Below the pieces are notes generated by a model. The model did no database searches, was not told the origin of the DNA, and saw nothing but the letters and a program-made list of their open reading frames with translations. DNA of 64,000 nt, taken from assembly GCA_032622095.1 (NCBI GenBank), contig CP136063.1, positions 63,003,897-63,067,896 on the forward strand, written 5' to 3'. The position numbers and the translations under genes were made by a program. The stretch is from Siphonodentalium dalli (taxonomy: Eukaryota; Mollusca; Scaphopoda; Gadilida; Siphonodentaliidae). This document shows, one piece after another, positions 18,978 to 29,045 of the stretch; within the stretch, counting starts at the first letter, position 1; every line of letters starts with the position of its first letter.

Positions 18978-19151
18978 CAGTAACCTCTATTGTTCGTTAG
19001 CTAAATAACCACACCTTGTTATACCATAACATATTCGAAATAAAATTAATCGATAGAAGCATTTCCGGACAGGAGTCTTCGACTCATATCTAATATTTTA
19101 TACCCCGGTAACTATATAATACATGTTTACAAAGAGATAATCGACCTTTAA

Positions 19152-19411
19152 AATTGAGGGGAAAAAATGACATCGAAAAAAACACAAAAATCTCCCATAA
19201 ATTATTCGCCATTTGCACAGCCATAACCGTTTACCGTGTGGCTATATTTGATGTTTCTCGACGGGAAACACTTTTGTGCATTTTTTCGTGCACTTTTCAT
19301 CCATGTAGCATTGACCATTCAGCTGCCATAATTTTTTTTATGCTGATCCTAGCTTGGGGGTGCCAGGGGAAATCACTCTACTTATTTGCATTTGGTGTAT
19401 TGTAACCTATA
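19152..19411 (+). repeat. ~260-bp direct repeat, copy 1
   Basis: Near-identical to 20471-20732 (ATAAATTATTCGCCATTTGC, ATATTTGATGTTTCTCG, TTTTCATCCATGTA, ATTTGGTGTATTGTAACCTA). Not TG..CA bounded, so I do not call it an LTR. Confidence 0.85.
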
Positions 19412-20470
19412 GTGGTCACTGGAAAGACAAGAAAGTCGCCCAAACTATATTAAATTGCGTCCATTTATATACCGACGTCAAAATAAATAAATTTGATTCG
19501 AAACAAGTCTGTGTTCTTATTTTATTAACCATTTTCTGTCACCAGCCGTAGCTGAATTTGCAAAACAATTACCTTTACTTGAATGTCAATTTTTTTTCAT
19601 TTTAGCTGACTTTTGGCAAAGTAAACAATGACGATGTACATACAGGTTGTCGATCTGATAGCTTGTAGATACCACTTCCAGATTTCGCTAGGCGAATTTG
19701 GCGCACTTAGGTTTCACATTGGGCGCACCTACACAATTTTCGAAAAATCGACAGAAAACCAAAATTGTCCCTTCACAAGAATATATTTATTGGCGGAAAT
19801 CTGTGCGCGTTGGATAGTCGAACCATTTTTGCAAACTTCCAGGGTAGGCTTTTTTGTCAAGCTGTCATCTAACAGGGGCAATTCAACTTCGTTTCACCCG
19901 AATCTGGTCCGATTTTGCATCATATTTTAGGGTATGGCCCATACTGACATCACGCTTTACTCTCATGTCGTGTCCAAACCCGACAAATCTGCCTTGGCGT
20001 TTATCTAGGTTGTCGGCACCAACAAATATGGTCTCACATTCATTAAAGGGGCATCATCGGGCCCAAAAATAGGTCGAAAATGGTAATTTTCTGTTCTACA
20101 ACGAGAAGCAGAAATGGCATCAGGGGGGGGGGGGTAATTTGTAATTTTATTGGACGGCTCCGGCGCCAAATAAGCTGCCGTATCGCGTGCATTATGTTTC
20201 CAATTTGTTTCATGGGCATAATGAGCACAGGACTTGTTTTAGAGCAGAAATCTGAAAAACGACCATTTTAAACTATAGGTTACAATACACCAAATGATTT
20301 ACATAGGCCTCAGTGTTAACAAATCCCGCTGGCCTGTATTCATAGGAAATGGTTGACCCTGCACGAGTATTTAAAATTAAAGAACGTCCTTTTAGACACA
20401 CGGAAATGTGCCCAAAAGTACTTGTAAATGTGCTGGATCACACTGCAGCTTGACAAAGGTCACACTACCC
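19412..20470. other. Unassigned spacer between direct repeats
   Basis: Contains a poly-G run at 20126-20137. Near 20270 an inverted copy of the repeat end (TAGGTTACAATACACCAAAT) is present. Frames of 60-100 residues on both strands have no motif. Confidence 0.45.
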
Positions 20471-20732
20471 TTAAAATTGAGAAAAAAAGGACATCGAAAA
20501 AAACACAAACACCTCCCATAAATTATTCGCCATTTGCACAGATATAACCGTTTACCGTGTGGCTATATTTGATGTTTCTCGGCGGGAAACACTTTTGTGC
20601 ATTTTTTCGTGCACTTTTCATCCATGTATCATTGACCATTCAGCTGCCAGAATGTTTGTTATGTTGATCCTATCTTGGTGTGCCAGGGGAAATCACTCTA
20701 CTAATTTGTATTTGGTGTATTGTAACCTATTG
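20471..20732 (+). repeat. ~260-bp direct repeat, copy 2
   Basis: See copy 1. Both end at the ATTTGGTGTATTGTAACCTA motif. Confidence 0.85.
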
Positions 20733-20900
20733 AACGGTTGATCGGTGAGTTTTTGGTTATATATCCCGCCGACGTGTATGTTTGCTTTATTTATTACCCG
20801 ATATCAAACGGCGAATATATTGGCTTTACACAATAAAACGACACAAATACGCATACACAAATTACTAGCACAACTTGCTACGGTTTTATTGTGATTTACA
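20733..20900 (+). repeat. Dispersed repeat related to 53205-53357, with an internally inverted segment
   Basis: The left part (ACGGTTG.TCGG, ATATATCCCG.CGACGTGTA) is collinear with 53205-53265. The right part (CCCGATATCAAACG..TAGCACAACTT) matches 53272-53357 only as reverse complement. Confidence 0.65.
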
Positions 20901-21409
20901 CGCTTCCACAGATTGTGGACAATACAACGAAAATACGACACAAGCATCGATGTTCAATAGTTGCCTACCACTCAGATGTCGACAAAGAAGCAAAAAACTC
21001 AACGACTCACCACGGCTTAGGCGATATTAACGATGTTTTAGTTAAGACCTGTTAGCGTTTGGTAGTATGTTTCCCGAAAATATAAGATTTTGTCATCAAA
21101 ACTAGGGAAATATCCATTTGTTTTTGCAGATTATTTCTTTTTGAAGGTCACGAACGTTCAGTTTTTGTGGCTTACCTGATTGGATAAAGCACAGTTACTG
21201 GACATAAAGTCCCAAAAATAAGGTTTTAATCGAGTTTATAAATCGGTACCCCAATATAAAGAGCTAAAGTAACGAAAATATTTACCAGGTGTCCGGACAG
21301 ACATATCCCAAATACAAGCACAAAACACAAATGACCGGACATATGTCGCCTGGTTCCTATACATAAAATACTCACCTATATTCCAAAATTGACTATACAT
21401 TGAAATGTA
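20901..21409. other. Unassigned intergenic
   Basis: Nothing recognised. Confidence 0.4.
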
Positions 21410-21900
21410 TAGTCCAACTTTCCCCATTCCTGGCAACGGAGCGTTTGCTTCAAGTCCGGAAAGGAAGAATATGACACAAGATACGACCAAACCGCGATGT
21501 TCCCCGGGTAATACATGTACTAATGCGTCACCCTGACATACATTTCACCTTCCTTTTCCAAAAAAGAGACATTTATCGAGCATTTTTGGCGAGCAAGTGA
21601 AAATTTTTCAAACTTCGGGTGTGTTCCATCCGACTTCCGGTAACAGCGCGCTCCGTATCGTCTGCAAATAAGTTCTGTCAATGACAATGAAGCGAGAAAC
21701 CATTTAGATGTCTCATTAAATTTGTACGTTCAGTTTCTCGTCTAATAACTTTGTTTATCTTATTTTTTCACCGGGATTCAACGTACTATGAAAACCACAG
21801 TGATCTCTTGGACGTTAAAGATACAGAAGTAGAACAGAATCATGCCTGATCTCTTGGACGTAAAGATACAGAAATAGAACAGAATCATGCCTATATATAC
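21410..21900 (+). repeat. Dispersed repeat, copy 2 (copy 1 at 9030-9555)
   Basis: Collinear with 9030-9555, including the terminal tandem unit (TGATCTCTTGGACGT, ATACAGAA.TAGAACAGAAT). Confidence 0.75.
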
Positions 21901-22182
21901 AAATAAAATAAAATAAACATACGTACCCGTTTTTCATCGTCGCACTGCCTCGCGAAGCGTCCTGTCGTGCTCCCTCACGATGCGCCCTCCAGTTTCTCAT
22001 CTAATAACATAAATACAGGGATTTTCCCACCCTGTTAGGGAATGTGTCCTGGATCTTTGCCATTGGGAAAAAAATTGCGTGGCATTGTGCAGATTGATGG
22101 GTTGTAGGTGTGTATATGTTGTCTGACTATGAATGGAATGTGTGTACGATTTGATTTTATCTTTGTTCCTATATTTCAATCT

Positions 22183-22679
22183 TTAAAGGTGGATTATCTC
22201 TTTGTAAACATGTATTATATAGTTACCGGCGTATAACATATTAGATTTGAATCGAAGACTCATGTCCGGAAATGCTTCTATCGATTAATATTAATTTTAT
22301 TTCGAATATTTTCTGGTCTAAACAGGTGTGTTTGTTCAGCTAACGAACAATAGTGGTTACTGTTAACAGAGACCAGAAATTATATTGTGCAATTTTGTCA
22401 CAAATAAACGTTAATTATACTCATTATTGCTTATATCTGTGGAACAACACAATACAAACAACCAATCTGTGACATTTGACATCCGTAAGAACAGCCCAGT
22501 GCTCTATATCGCAATACGGTCTAATCCGAATGGTCGGTTCTAAAAATAGTAATATTCGAAATAAAATCAATATTAATTGATAGAAGCTTTTCCGGACATA
22601 GGTCTTCAGTTCATATCTATTATTTTATACCCACGCAACTATTTAAAATTTGTTATTTAAAGAGATAATCCATCTTTAA
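22183..22679 (-). mobile_element. TTAA MITE family 1 (reverse), with internal deletions
   Basis: 497 bp. It lacks ~10 bp near CATCCGTAAGAAC and ~20 bp after AAAATAGTAA. It shares its right TTAA with the next, oppositely oriented copy. Confidence 0.92.
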
Positions 22680-23202
22680 AGATGGATTATCTCTTTAAAT
22701 AACAAATTTTAAATAGTTGCGTGGGTATAAAATAATAGATATGAACTGAAGACCTATGTCCGGAAAAGCTTCTATCAATTAATATTGATTTTATTTCGAA
22801 TATTAAATCGGGCCCGTTTATGTTACTATTTTTAGAACCGACCATTCGGATGAGACCGTATTGCGATATAGAGCACTGGGCTGTTCCTACGGCTACGCAA
22901 CGGATGTCAAATGTCACAGATTGGTTGTTTGTATTGTGTTGTTCCACAGATATAAGCAATAATGAGTATAATTAACGTTTATTTGTGACAAAATTGCACA
23001 ATATAATTTCTGGTCTCTGTTAACAGTAACCACTATTGTTCGTTAGCTGAACAAACACACCTTTTTAGACCAGAAAATATTCGAAATAAAATTAATATTA
23101 ATCGATAGAAGCATTTCCGGACATGAGTCTTCGATTCAAATCTAATATTTTATACCCCGGTAACTATATAATACATGTTTACAAAGAGATAATCCACCTT
23201 TA
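22676..23202 (+). mobile_element. TTAA MITE family 1
   Basis: Canonical 527 bp. Together with the preceding reverse copy it forms a ~1-kb inverted pair centred on one TTAA. Confidence 0.93.
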
Positions 23203-23404
23203 ATGTCAAAATTCGTACATATAAATCAACGACCACCTTTTTGTAAATGGTCATTTTGTGTATAATGTATAATGTACTCTTCATATCGTGGAGGAATATA
23301 ACGGTATATATTAATTACTTTATACCACGAGCCTAACTGACCACACCATGGTGTCCATCTGAGCTGAACGTTAATTAAAGACTAAATTTGTACTTGATTG
23401 TGGT

Positions 23405-23640
23405 TTAATATTTCCCTAAATTTCCTTAAATAACCATCCGCGAGGTCTCGACCCATAAATAACGTGCACCCGTGTGTTATGAACGCATAGATAGCCTAGT
23501 GAAGGTTCCAGGGATTTTTTTGGACACCTGTTTTCGCGCAATGATATGCATTCGCGAAGGTCAAAGGCTTTGAGCTGGAGAAGGTTCTAGAGGGGGTGTG
23601 TCTCCCGGAATTGTTTTTTAAAATCCAATCCATTGACTTG
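23405..23640 (+). repeat. Dispersed repeat, copy of 15275-15545
   Basis: Single-unit version of the repeat at 15.3 kb. It lacks the internal duplication. Confidence 0.75.
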
Positions 23641-23790
23641 TATCAAAAAAAGTATAGGGCTGACGTGAACCCGGCCGCTAGATTGGGCGTGTAACAGCCG
23701 TACCAAGGTGTACCAGTGATAAGCCAAGGTACGGCAAATGGATATATAGTTTTCCATGCTCACGTTTCGTGCCATATATGACCTATGTTA

Positions 23791-24005
23791 CGCCAGCTTT
23801 TGAAGTAACTGACCACTTTTGAAGTAGGTCTCCACTTTTGAAGTAAAAAACACCAGCTTTTGAAGTACCTCACCACTTTTGTAATAAAATCGCCAGCTTT
23901 TGTAGTAAAGTGAGGTCTCCGCTTTTGAAGTAAAAACACCAGCTTTTGTAGTATAAAAACTAGGTCTCCACTTTTGTAATAACAAAATTACAGCTTTTGA
24001 AGTAA
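23791..24005 (-). repeat. CAAAAG-core minisatellite, copy A
   Basis: On the minus strand, ~20-28-bp units alternate CTTCAAAAGCTGG and TACAAAAGTGGAGAC types. It is almost unit-for-unit the same as the arrays at 27528-27730 and 52495-52712, and each array joins zinc-finger relics at the same boundary. Confidence 0.85.
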
Positions 24006-24009
24006 ACTG

Positions 24010-24460
24010 ACTCAATACATTTGGACGGGCGCTGAACGATTTTCATGACAAAGTCAACCAGGTAATCAATAAGGGCTATCGCCCGTACGAGTGTGACTTG
24101 TAACTGAATATATTTAGTGAGTCCAGTTCCGTGACAAAAGAATCCACACCGGTAATCGACCATACGAGTGTGATGTGATTTGTTATACCAACACAAGATA
24201 ATTTACAGAGTCACTCGTCCATACAAGTGTGACGTGTACCAGAAGGCATTTAGTGAGTCGTTTCCCTGCCTCAGCATATGAACACACATAGTTGATCAAT
24301 CACACGAGTATGTAAGATTGTTCCCGATCAGTCTGACAACCTACACTATTGAATGCCCTTACAAGTGCGACCTTTGTCAGAAGAAGTTCGATGTGACATT
24401 GAGTCAGACAAGGCTGAAGACGTTTTGTCCGTCCAGTAACATGACAACATATATAGATTC
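24010..24460 (+). pseudogene. C2H2 zinc-finger relic A
   Basis: Finger fragments in several frames: RPYECDL near 24080, FSESSSVTK, HTGNRPYECDV near 24145, YKCDLCQKKFDVTLSQT near 24360. First cysteines and linkers survive, but stops and frameshifts are frequent. Homologous to 52080-52480 on the other strand. Confidence 0.75.
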
Positions 24461-25069
24461 TTAGGTGATGTATTAGTTCCAACGGAAAATAGTTGGTATA
24501 TTTGGCCTCACTTTTAATTGCATATTCATACCCTCAAATTAGGTGACCCGACGCGTTAGGGACAGCAGAAAATGTTTGGTTTATTAGATTCGTATCTGGA
24601 AGGCGACATTAACAACAATTTCGATCATTGATATTATGTCACATAACCGAAGTATTAGAACTACTTCAAACGTGGCCAGCTATAAAACAAACAGGGGCCA
24701 GTAATGTGTTGTGTGGAAACCGTTGGGTTCACATCTCCTCTGATGATTGAGTATGTAAAATAACGGATTCGATGGCATTATGTCGCTATACAGGGAAAGT
24801 TCAACTTTCAAATATGTATAACACAAAATAGAATATATGCCAGTCCCTCGACTTACCAGCAACGGGTTCAACAATTTCGTAACATACCTGCCCTATTCAG
24901 GACAACATCAGTTACTGGCGATTGTGGCCAATGTTGACACCTCGCACTCGCAGAGGACTTACATCCAACAATGCAATATCAGGCATGGCTACCATGTGGT
25001 ATAATACACGCTCGGAACATGGGCTACACTGGCCACCCTGGAGAATCACCACAGCATAACGTCTGAACA
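24461..25069 (+). repeat. Downstream part of duplicated relic locus A
   Basis: 24461-24810 matches 51810-52075 inverted (TTCCAACGGAAAATAGTTGG, TGTCACATAACCGAAGTATT, GGATTCGATGGCATTATGTC). The rest has no recognised content. Confidence 0.65.
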
Positions 25070-25595
25070 TTAAAGATGGATTATCTCTTTAAATAACAAA
25101 TTTGAAATAGTTGCGTGGGTATAAAATAATAGATATGAACTGAAGACCTATGTCCGGAAAAGCTTCTATCAATTAATATTGATTTTATTTCGAATATTAA
25201 ATCGGGCCCGTTTATGTTACTATTTTTAGAACCGACCATTCGGATGAGACCGTATTGCGATATAGAGCACTGGGCTGTTCCTACGCTACGCAACGAATGT
25301 CAAATGTCACAGATTGGTTGTTTGTATTGTGTTGTTCCACATATATAAGCAATAATGAGTATAATTAACGTTTATTTGTGACAAAATTGCACAATATAAT
25401 TTCTGGTCTCTGTTAACAGTAACTACTATTGTTCGTTAGCTGAACAAACACACCTTTTTAGACCAGAAAATATTCGAAATAAAATTAATATTAATCGATA
25501 GAAGCATTTCCGGACAGGAGTCTTCGATTCAAATCTAATATTTTATACCCGGTAACTATATAATACATGTTTACAAAGAGATAATCCACCTTTAA
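25070..25595 (+). mobile_element. TTAA MITE family 1
   Basis: Canonical 526 bp between TTAA at 25070-25073 and 25592-25595. Confidence 0.93.
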
Positions 25596-26059
25596 ATGTT
25601 ATGATAAAACATTACAACTGAAGCACCCAATGAGACCGGATCTACACAGCGATATGGTATGCGATTTTCTTGTTATCCTTTTTTCTCTCTTGGTGGTTCT
25701 AGAGCTGTCACGAAGTCTCTATCGATATAACACTACCCCATAACAGTCGTGAGTATGTTGAATAATTTAGTTTGTAATTCCAGGAACCATTATCTCTCGT
25801 TATTAAAGTGTCCAAAGGAGATTGTATTTCAGTTGTAAATTGAATGAACATCTTTGACTTATTGTTCTATAGCACGTGCATCATAATATTATTCTAACTG
25901 GGACAATGACTCGTGAAATTATGCAGAATCTGTGTGTCTTTTTGTATGACATTCTTAATCACCCGACATCTGGAGTTTCGTCCTTTGTTTGATAGTTGGC
26001 CAGTCAGAATGAACCACGTTAAGAAAATGGACGTATTTATCATTATTGATAATCGACTA

Positions 26060-26585
26060 TTAAAGATGGATTATCTCTTTAAATAACAAATTTTAAATAG
26101 TTGCGTGGGTATAAAATAATATATATGAACTGAAGACCTATGTCCGGAAAAGCTTCTATCAATTAATATTGATTTTATTTCGAATATTAAATCGGGCCCG
26201 TTTATGTTACTATTTTTAGAACCGACCATTCGGATGAGACCGTATTGCGATATAGAGCACTGGGCTGTTCCATGGCTACGCAACGAATGTCAAATGTCAC
26301 AGATTGGTTGTTTGTATTGTGTTGTTCCACAGATATAAGCAATAATGAGTATAATTAACGTTTATTTGTGACAAAATTGCACAATATAATTTCTGGTCTC
26401 TGTTAACAGTAACTACTATTGTTCGTTAGCTGAACAAACACACATTTTTAGACCAGAAAATATTCGAAATAAAATTAATATTAATCGATAGAAGCATTTC
26501 CGGACATGAGTCTTCGATTCAAATCTAATATTTTATACCCGGTAACTATATAATACATGTTTACAAAGAGATAATCCACCTTTAA
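26060..26585 (+). mobile_element. TTAA MITE family 1, inside left arm only
   Basis: Canonical 526 bp. The right arm of the inverted duplication (28195-28225) lacks it, so it inserted after the duplication. Confidence 0.93.
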
Positions 26586-26739
26586 AAAAGGAGACTGAAC
26601 CTTTGGCACCAGGAACATTGCGAGTTGGAAGTTTGACATAGGACTGTTATTCCAAAGAAGAGGACAAACAGACCAACTATTTTCCATTGTAACTGATACA
26701 TTTATCACGTCACCCAATTTTGAGGAAATATACATGTTG

Positions 26740-27480
26740 CCATGTTACTGGACTGACAGCACGTCTTCAGACACACATCGGGTCACCGGCGTGGATTCTC
26801 GTATGTATTGTAAGACTCACGGTCACGGCGCACTTCTAACAAACGTCGCACCTATAAGGTCGTTCACCAGAGTGGATCGTCAGGTTGCCGGACTGACTGG
26901 GAACAACATTGTATACTCGTATTATTGACCACCTAGGTGTGTTCTCATATGCTTAGGCATGGAACCGGACTCACTAAATGCCTTCTGGTACACGTCACGT
27001 GTGTATGGGCGATTGACTGTGTGAATTATCTTGTGTTGGTATGACTGGAAGTTATTCAAACCACGTCACTCGTATGGTCGATTACCGGTGTGGATTTTTT
27101 TGTCACGGAACCGGACGCACTAAGTGCCTTTTGGTACACGTCACACGTGTATTGGCGATTGACTGTCTGATTTCTCTTGCGTTGGTATGACTGGAAGCTA
27201 TTCAAATCACGTCACACTCGTATGGTCGATTACCAATGTGGATTCTTTTGTCATGGAACCGGAATCACTAAGTGCCTTTTGGTATACGTCACACGTGTAT
27301 GGGCGATTGACTGTGTGATTTCCCTTGAGTTGGTATGACTGAAAGCTATTCAAACCAACCCACACGCGTATCGTCAATTACGGGTGTGGATTCTTTTGTC
27401 ACGGAACTGGACTCACTAAATATATTCAGTCACAAGTCACACTCGTATGGGCGACAGCCACTATGGATTACCGGGTTGAC
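26740..27480 (-). pseudogene. C2H2 zinc-finger relic B with tandem two-finger units
   Basis: On the minus strand, modules read CDVYQKALSDSGSMTK followed by HTGNRPYECDV and SFQSYQHKRNHTVNRPY in shifting frames. The module recurs about every 147 bp (starts near 26991, 27137 and 27285 on the plus strand), shorter than the 168 bp of two intact fingers. The second Cys is usually lost (CDVY, CDVI). Dead. Confidence 0.75.
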
Positions 27481-27527
27481 TTTGTGATGAAAATCGTTCA
27501 GCGTCCGTCAAAATGTATTGAGTCAGT

Positions 27528-27730
27528 TTACTTCAAAAGCTGTAATTTTGTTATTACAAAAGTGGAGACCTAGTTTTTTTTACTACAAAAGCTGTCGTTT
27601 TTTACTTCAAAAGCGGAGACCTCACTTTACTACAAAAGCTGGCGATTTTATTACAAAAGTGGTGAGGTACTTCAAAAGTGGTCATTACTTAAAAATCTGG
27701 CGTAACAAAGTCTCCACTTTTGAAGTAAAA
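27528..27730 (+). repeat. CAAAAG-core minisatellite, copy B (centre of the inverted duplication)
   Basis: Same unit order as copies A and D. It lies between the two arms. The short open frame (LLQKRRPHFTTKAGDF) reflects the repeat, not a gene. Confidence 0.85.
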
Positions 27731-27759
27731 TAGCTTCCAGTCCTACCAACACGATAATT

Positions 27760-28060
27760 CACACAGTCAATCGCCCATACACGTTTATCAGAAGGCATTT
27801 AGTGAGTCCGATTCCCTGCCTAAGCATATGAGAACACATAGGTGATCAATCATACGAGTATGTAATGTTGTTCCCAATCAGTCCAGCAACCTGACAATCC
27901 ACACTGGTGAACGACCTTATGGGTGCGACGGTTGTTAGAAGAAGTTCGGCGTGACCGTGAGTCTGACGATACATAAGAGAATCCGCTGGTGACAAGATGT
28001 GTGTCTGAAAACGTTCTGTCAGTCCAGTAACATAGCAACGTGTATATTTTCTCAAAATTG
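27760..28060 (+). pseudogene. C2H2 zinc-finger relic C
   Basis: Mirror of relic B's outer part. One frame reads ERPYGCDGC-stop-KKFGVTVSLTIHKR, with FCQSSNMAT after it. Broken by stops. Confidence 0.7.
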
Positions 28061-28497
28061 AGTGACGTGACAGATGTATCAGTTCCAATTGAAAATAATT
28101 GGTCTATTTGTCCTCGTCTTTGGAAGAACAGTACTGACAGTACTATGTCAAACTTTCAACTCGCAATGTTCGTGGTGCCAAAAGGTTCAGTCTCCTTTTT
28201 ATAATTTTATAGTCGATTATCAATAATGATAAAAAAAGAGTCCATTTTCTTATCGTGGTTCATTCTGATTAGCCAACTATGAAACAAAGGACGAAAGTCC
28301 AGATGTCGGGTGATTAAGAATGCCACACGACAAGACACACCGATTCTGCATAATTTCATGAGTCATTGTCTTAGTTAGAATAATATCATGCACATGCTAT
28401 AGAATAATAAGTCAAAGATGTTCATTCAATTTACAACTGAATCTCCTTTGGACACTTTAATAACGAGAGATAATGGTTCCTGGAATTACAAACTTTT

Positions 28498-28869
28498 GTA
28501 ACACGCAAGGGGGGGGGGGGGTGGTGGTAATCTAGATGCACAATGGTAGCGGACACCGAGTGGGTGATACCACGGAATCCCTACGTGCTCAAAACGCGGT
28601 GTCTATAATTAACGTCAAGGCACGTGAGGCCGCCTGGGTGCAAGGGGGTACCTTGGGCCAGGTATGTGACTTCCGTCAAATTCTAACGGCTAAATATGCT
28701 GCCACCACACTATTTTGGGGGAAATAGAGAAACCGGTTTACCAAGGTGATAGGGTAATGCAAGAAATCAACTTGTGACCATTGCAATTACAACAAACTCG
28801 GATTTGAAGTTTATATATTTATTAAAGAAACATTAAATCTTGTAATCTTCGTATGTGACTTGGTCGTCG
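28498..28869. other. Unassigned, G-tract and short frame
   Basis: Poly-G at 28510-28521. A 63-residue frame at 28536-28727 has no recognisable motif. Confidence 0.4.
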
Positions 28870-29045
28870 TCTTCTTTGAGTAACTCTGGTTACTCAATCT
28901 TCGCCAACTGTGGTTGTCGTCTTTTTCAATCGTCTTCTTTGAGTAACTCTATGGTTACTCAATCTTCGCCAGCTACCTTCTTTGAATAACTATGTGGTTA
29001 CTCAAACTTCGCCAACTGGTCTCTGTGGTTATCGTCTTCTTTGAA
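28870..29045 (+). repeat. ~55-bp tandem repeat with internal hairpin
   Basis: Three to four units of TCGTCTTCTTTGAGTAACTC..GGTTACTCAATCTTCGCCA. GAGTAAC/GTTACTC pair within each unit. Confidence 0.8.

Larger units (their letters stand above)
17363..19151. mobile_element. TTAA MITE family 1, composite copy with two nested insertions
   Basis: Begins with ~45 bp of right-type arm (AGGTGGATTATC..AGTTACCGGGG), switches to left-arm sequence (AATAGTTGCGAAGGTATAAA), and is interrupted at ~17503-18203 by a 0.7-kb sequence. It resumes at ~18204, is interrupted again by a younger MITE (18444-18977) at its internal TTAA, and ends at 19148-19151. Confidence 0.85.
25757..28497. repeat. Large inverted duplication (~760-bp arms)
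   Basis: 25757-27050 (minus the MITE at 26060-26585) is mirrored by 27722-28497. Shared blocks include TAATTCCAGGAACCATTATC, TGTCCAAAGGAGATT, CACCCGACATCTGGA, CATATGCTTAGGCA and GGGCGATTGACTGTGTGAAT. The centre holds zinc-finger modules and the CAAAAG array. Confidence 0.88.

Noticed and set aside
20044-20280. Third TTAA MITE starting TTAAAGGGGCATCATC
   Set aside because: Only a weak inverted partner (CGACCATTTTAAA) was found and no matching right end with TTAA.
19152-20732. LTR pair flanking a retroelement
   Set aside because: The direct repeats lack TG..CA ends, a primer site, a polypurine tract and any retroviral frame between them.
27518-27733. Lys/Phe-rich open frame with repeated peptide units
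   Set aside because: It is the translation of the CAAAAG minisatellite. Similar frames appear on whichever strand the array is read.
28870-29045. CRISPR-like array
   Set aside because: Units are contiguous without unique spacers, and the context is eukaryotic; it is a minisatellite.
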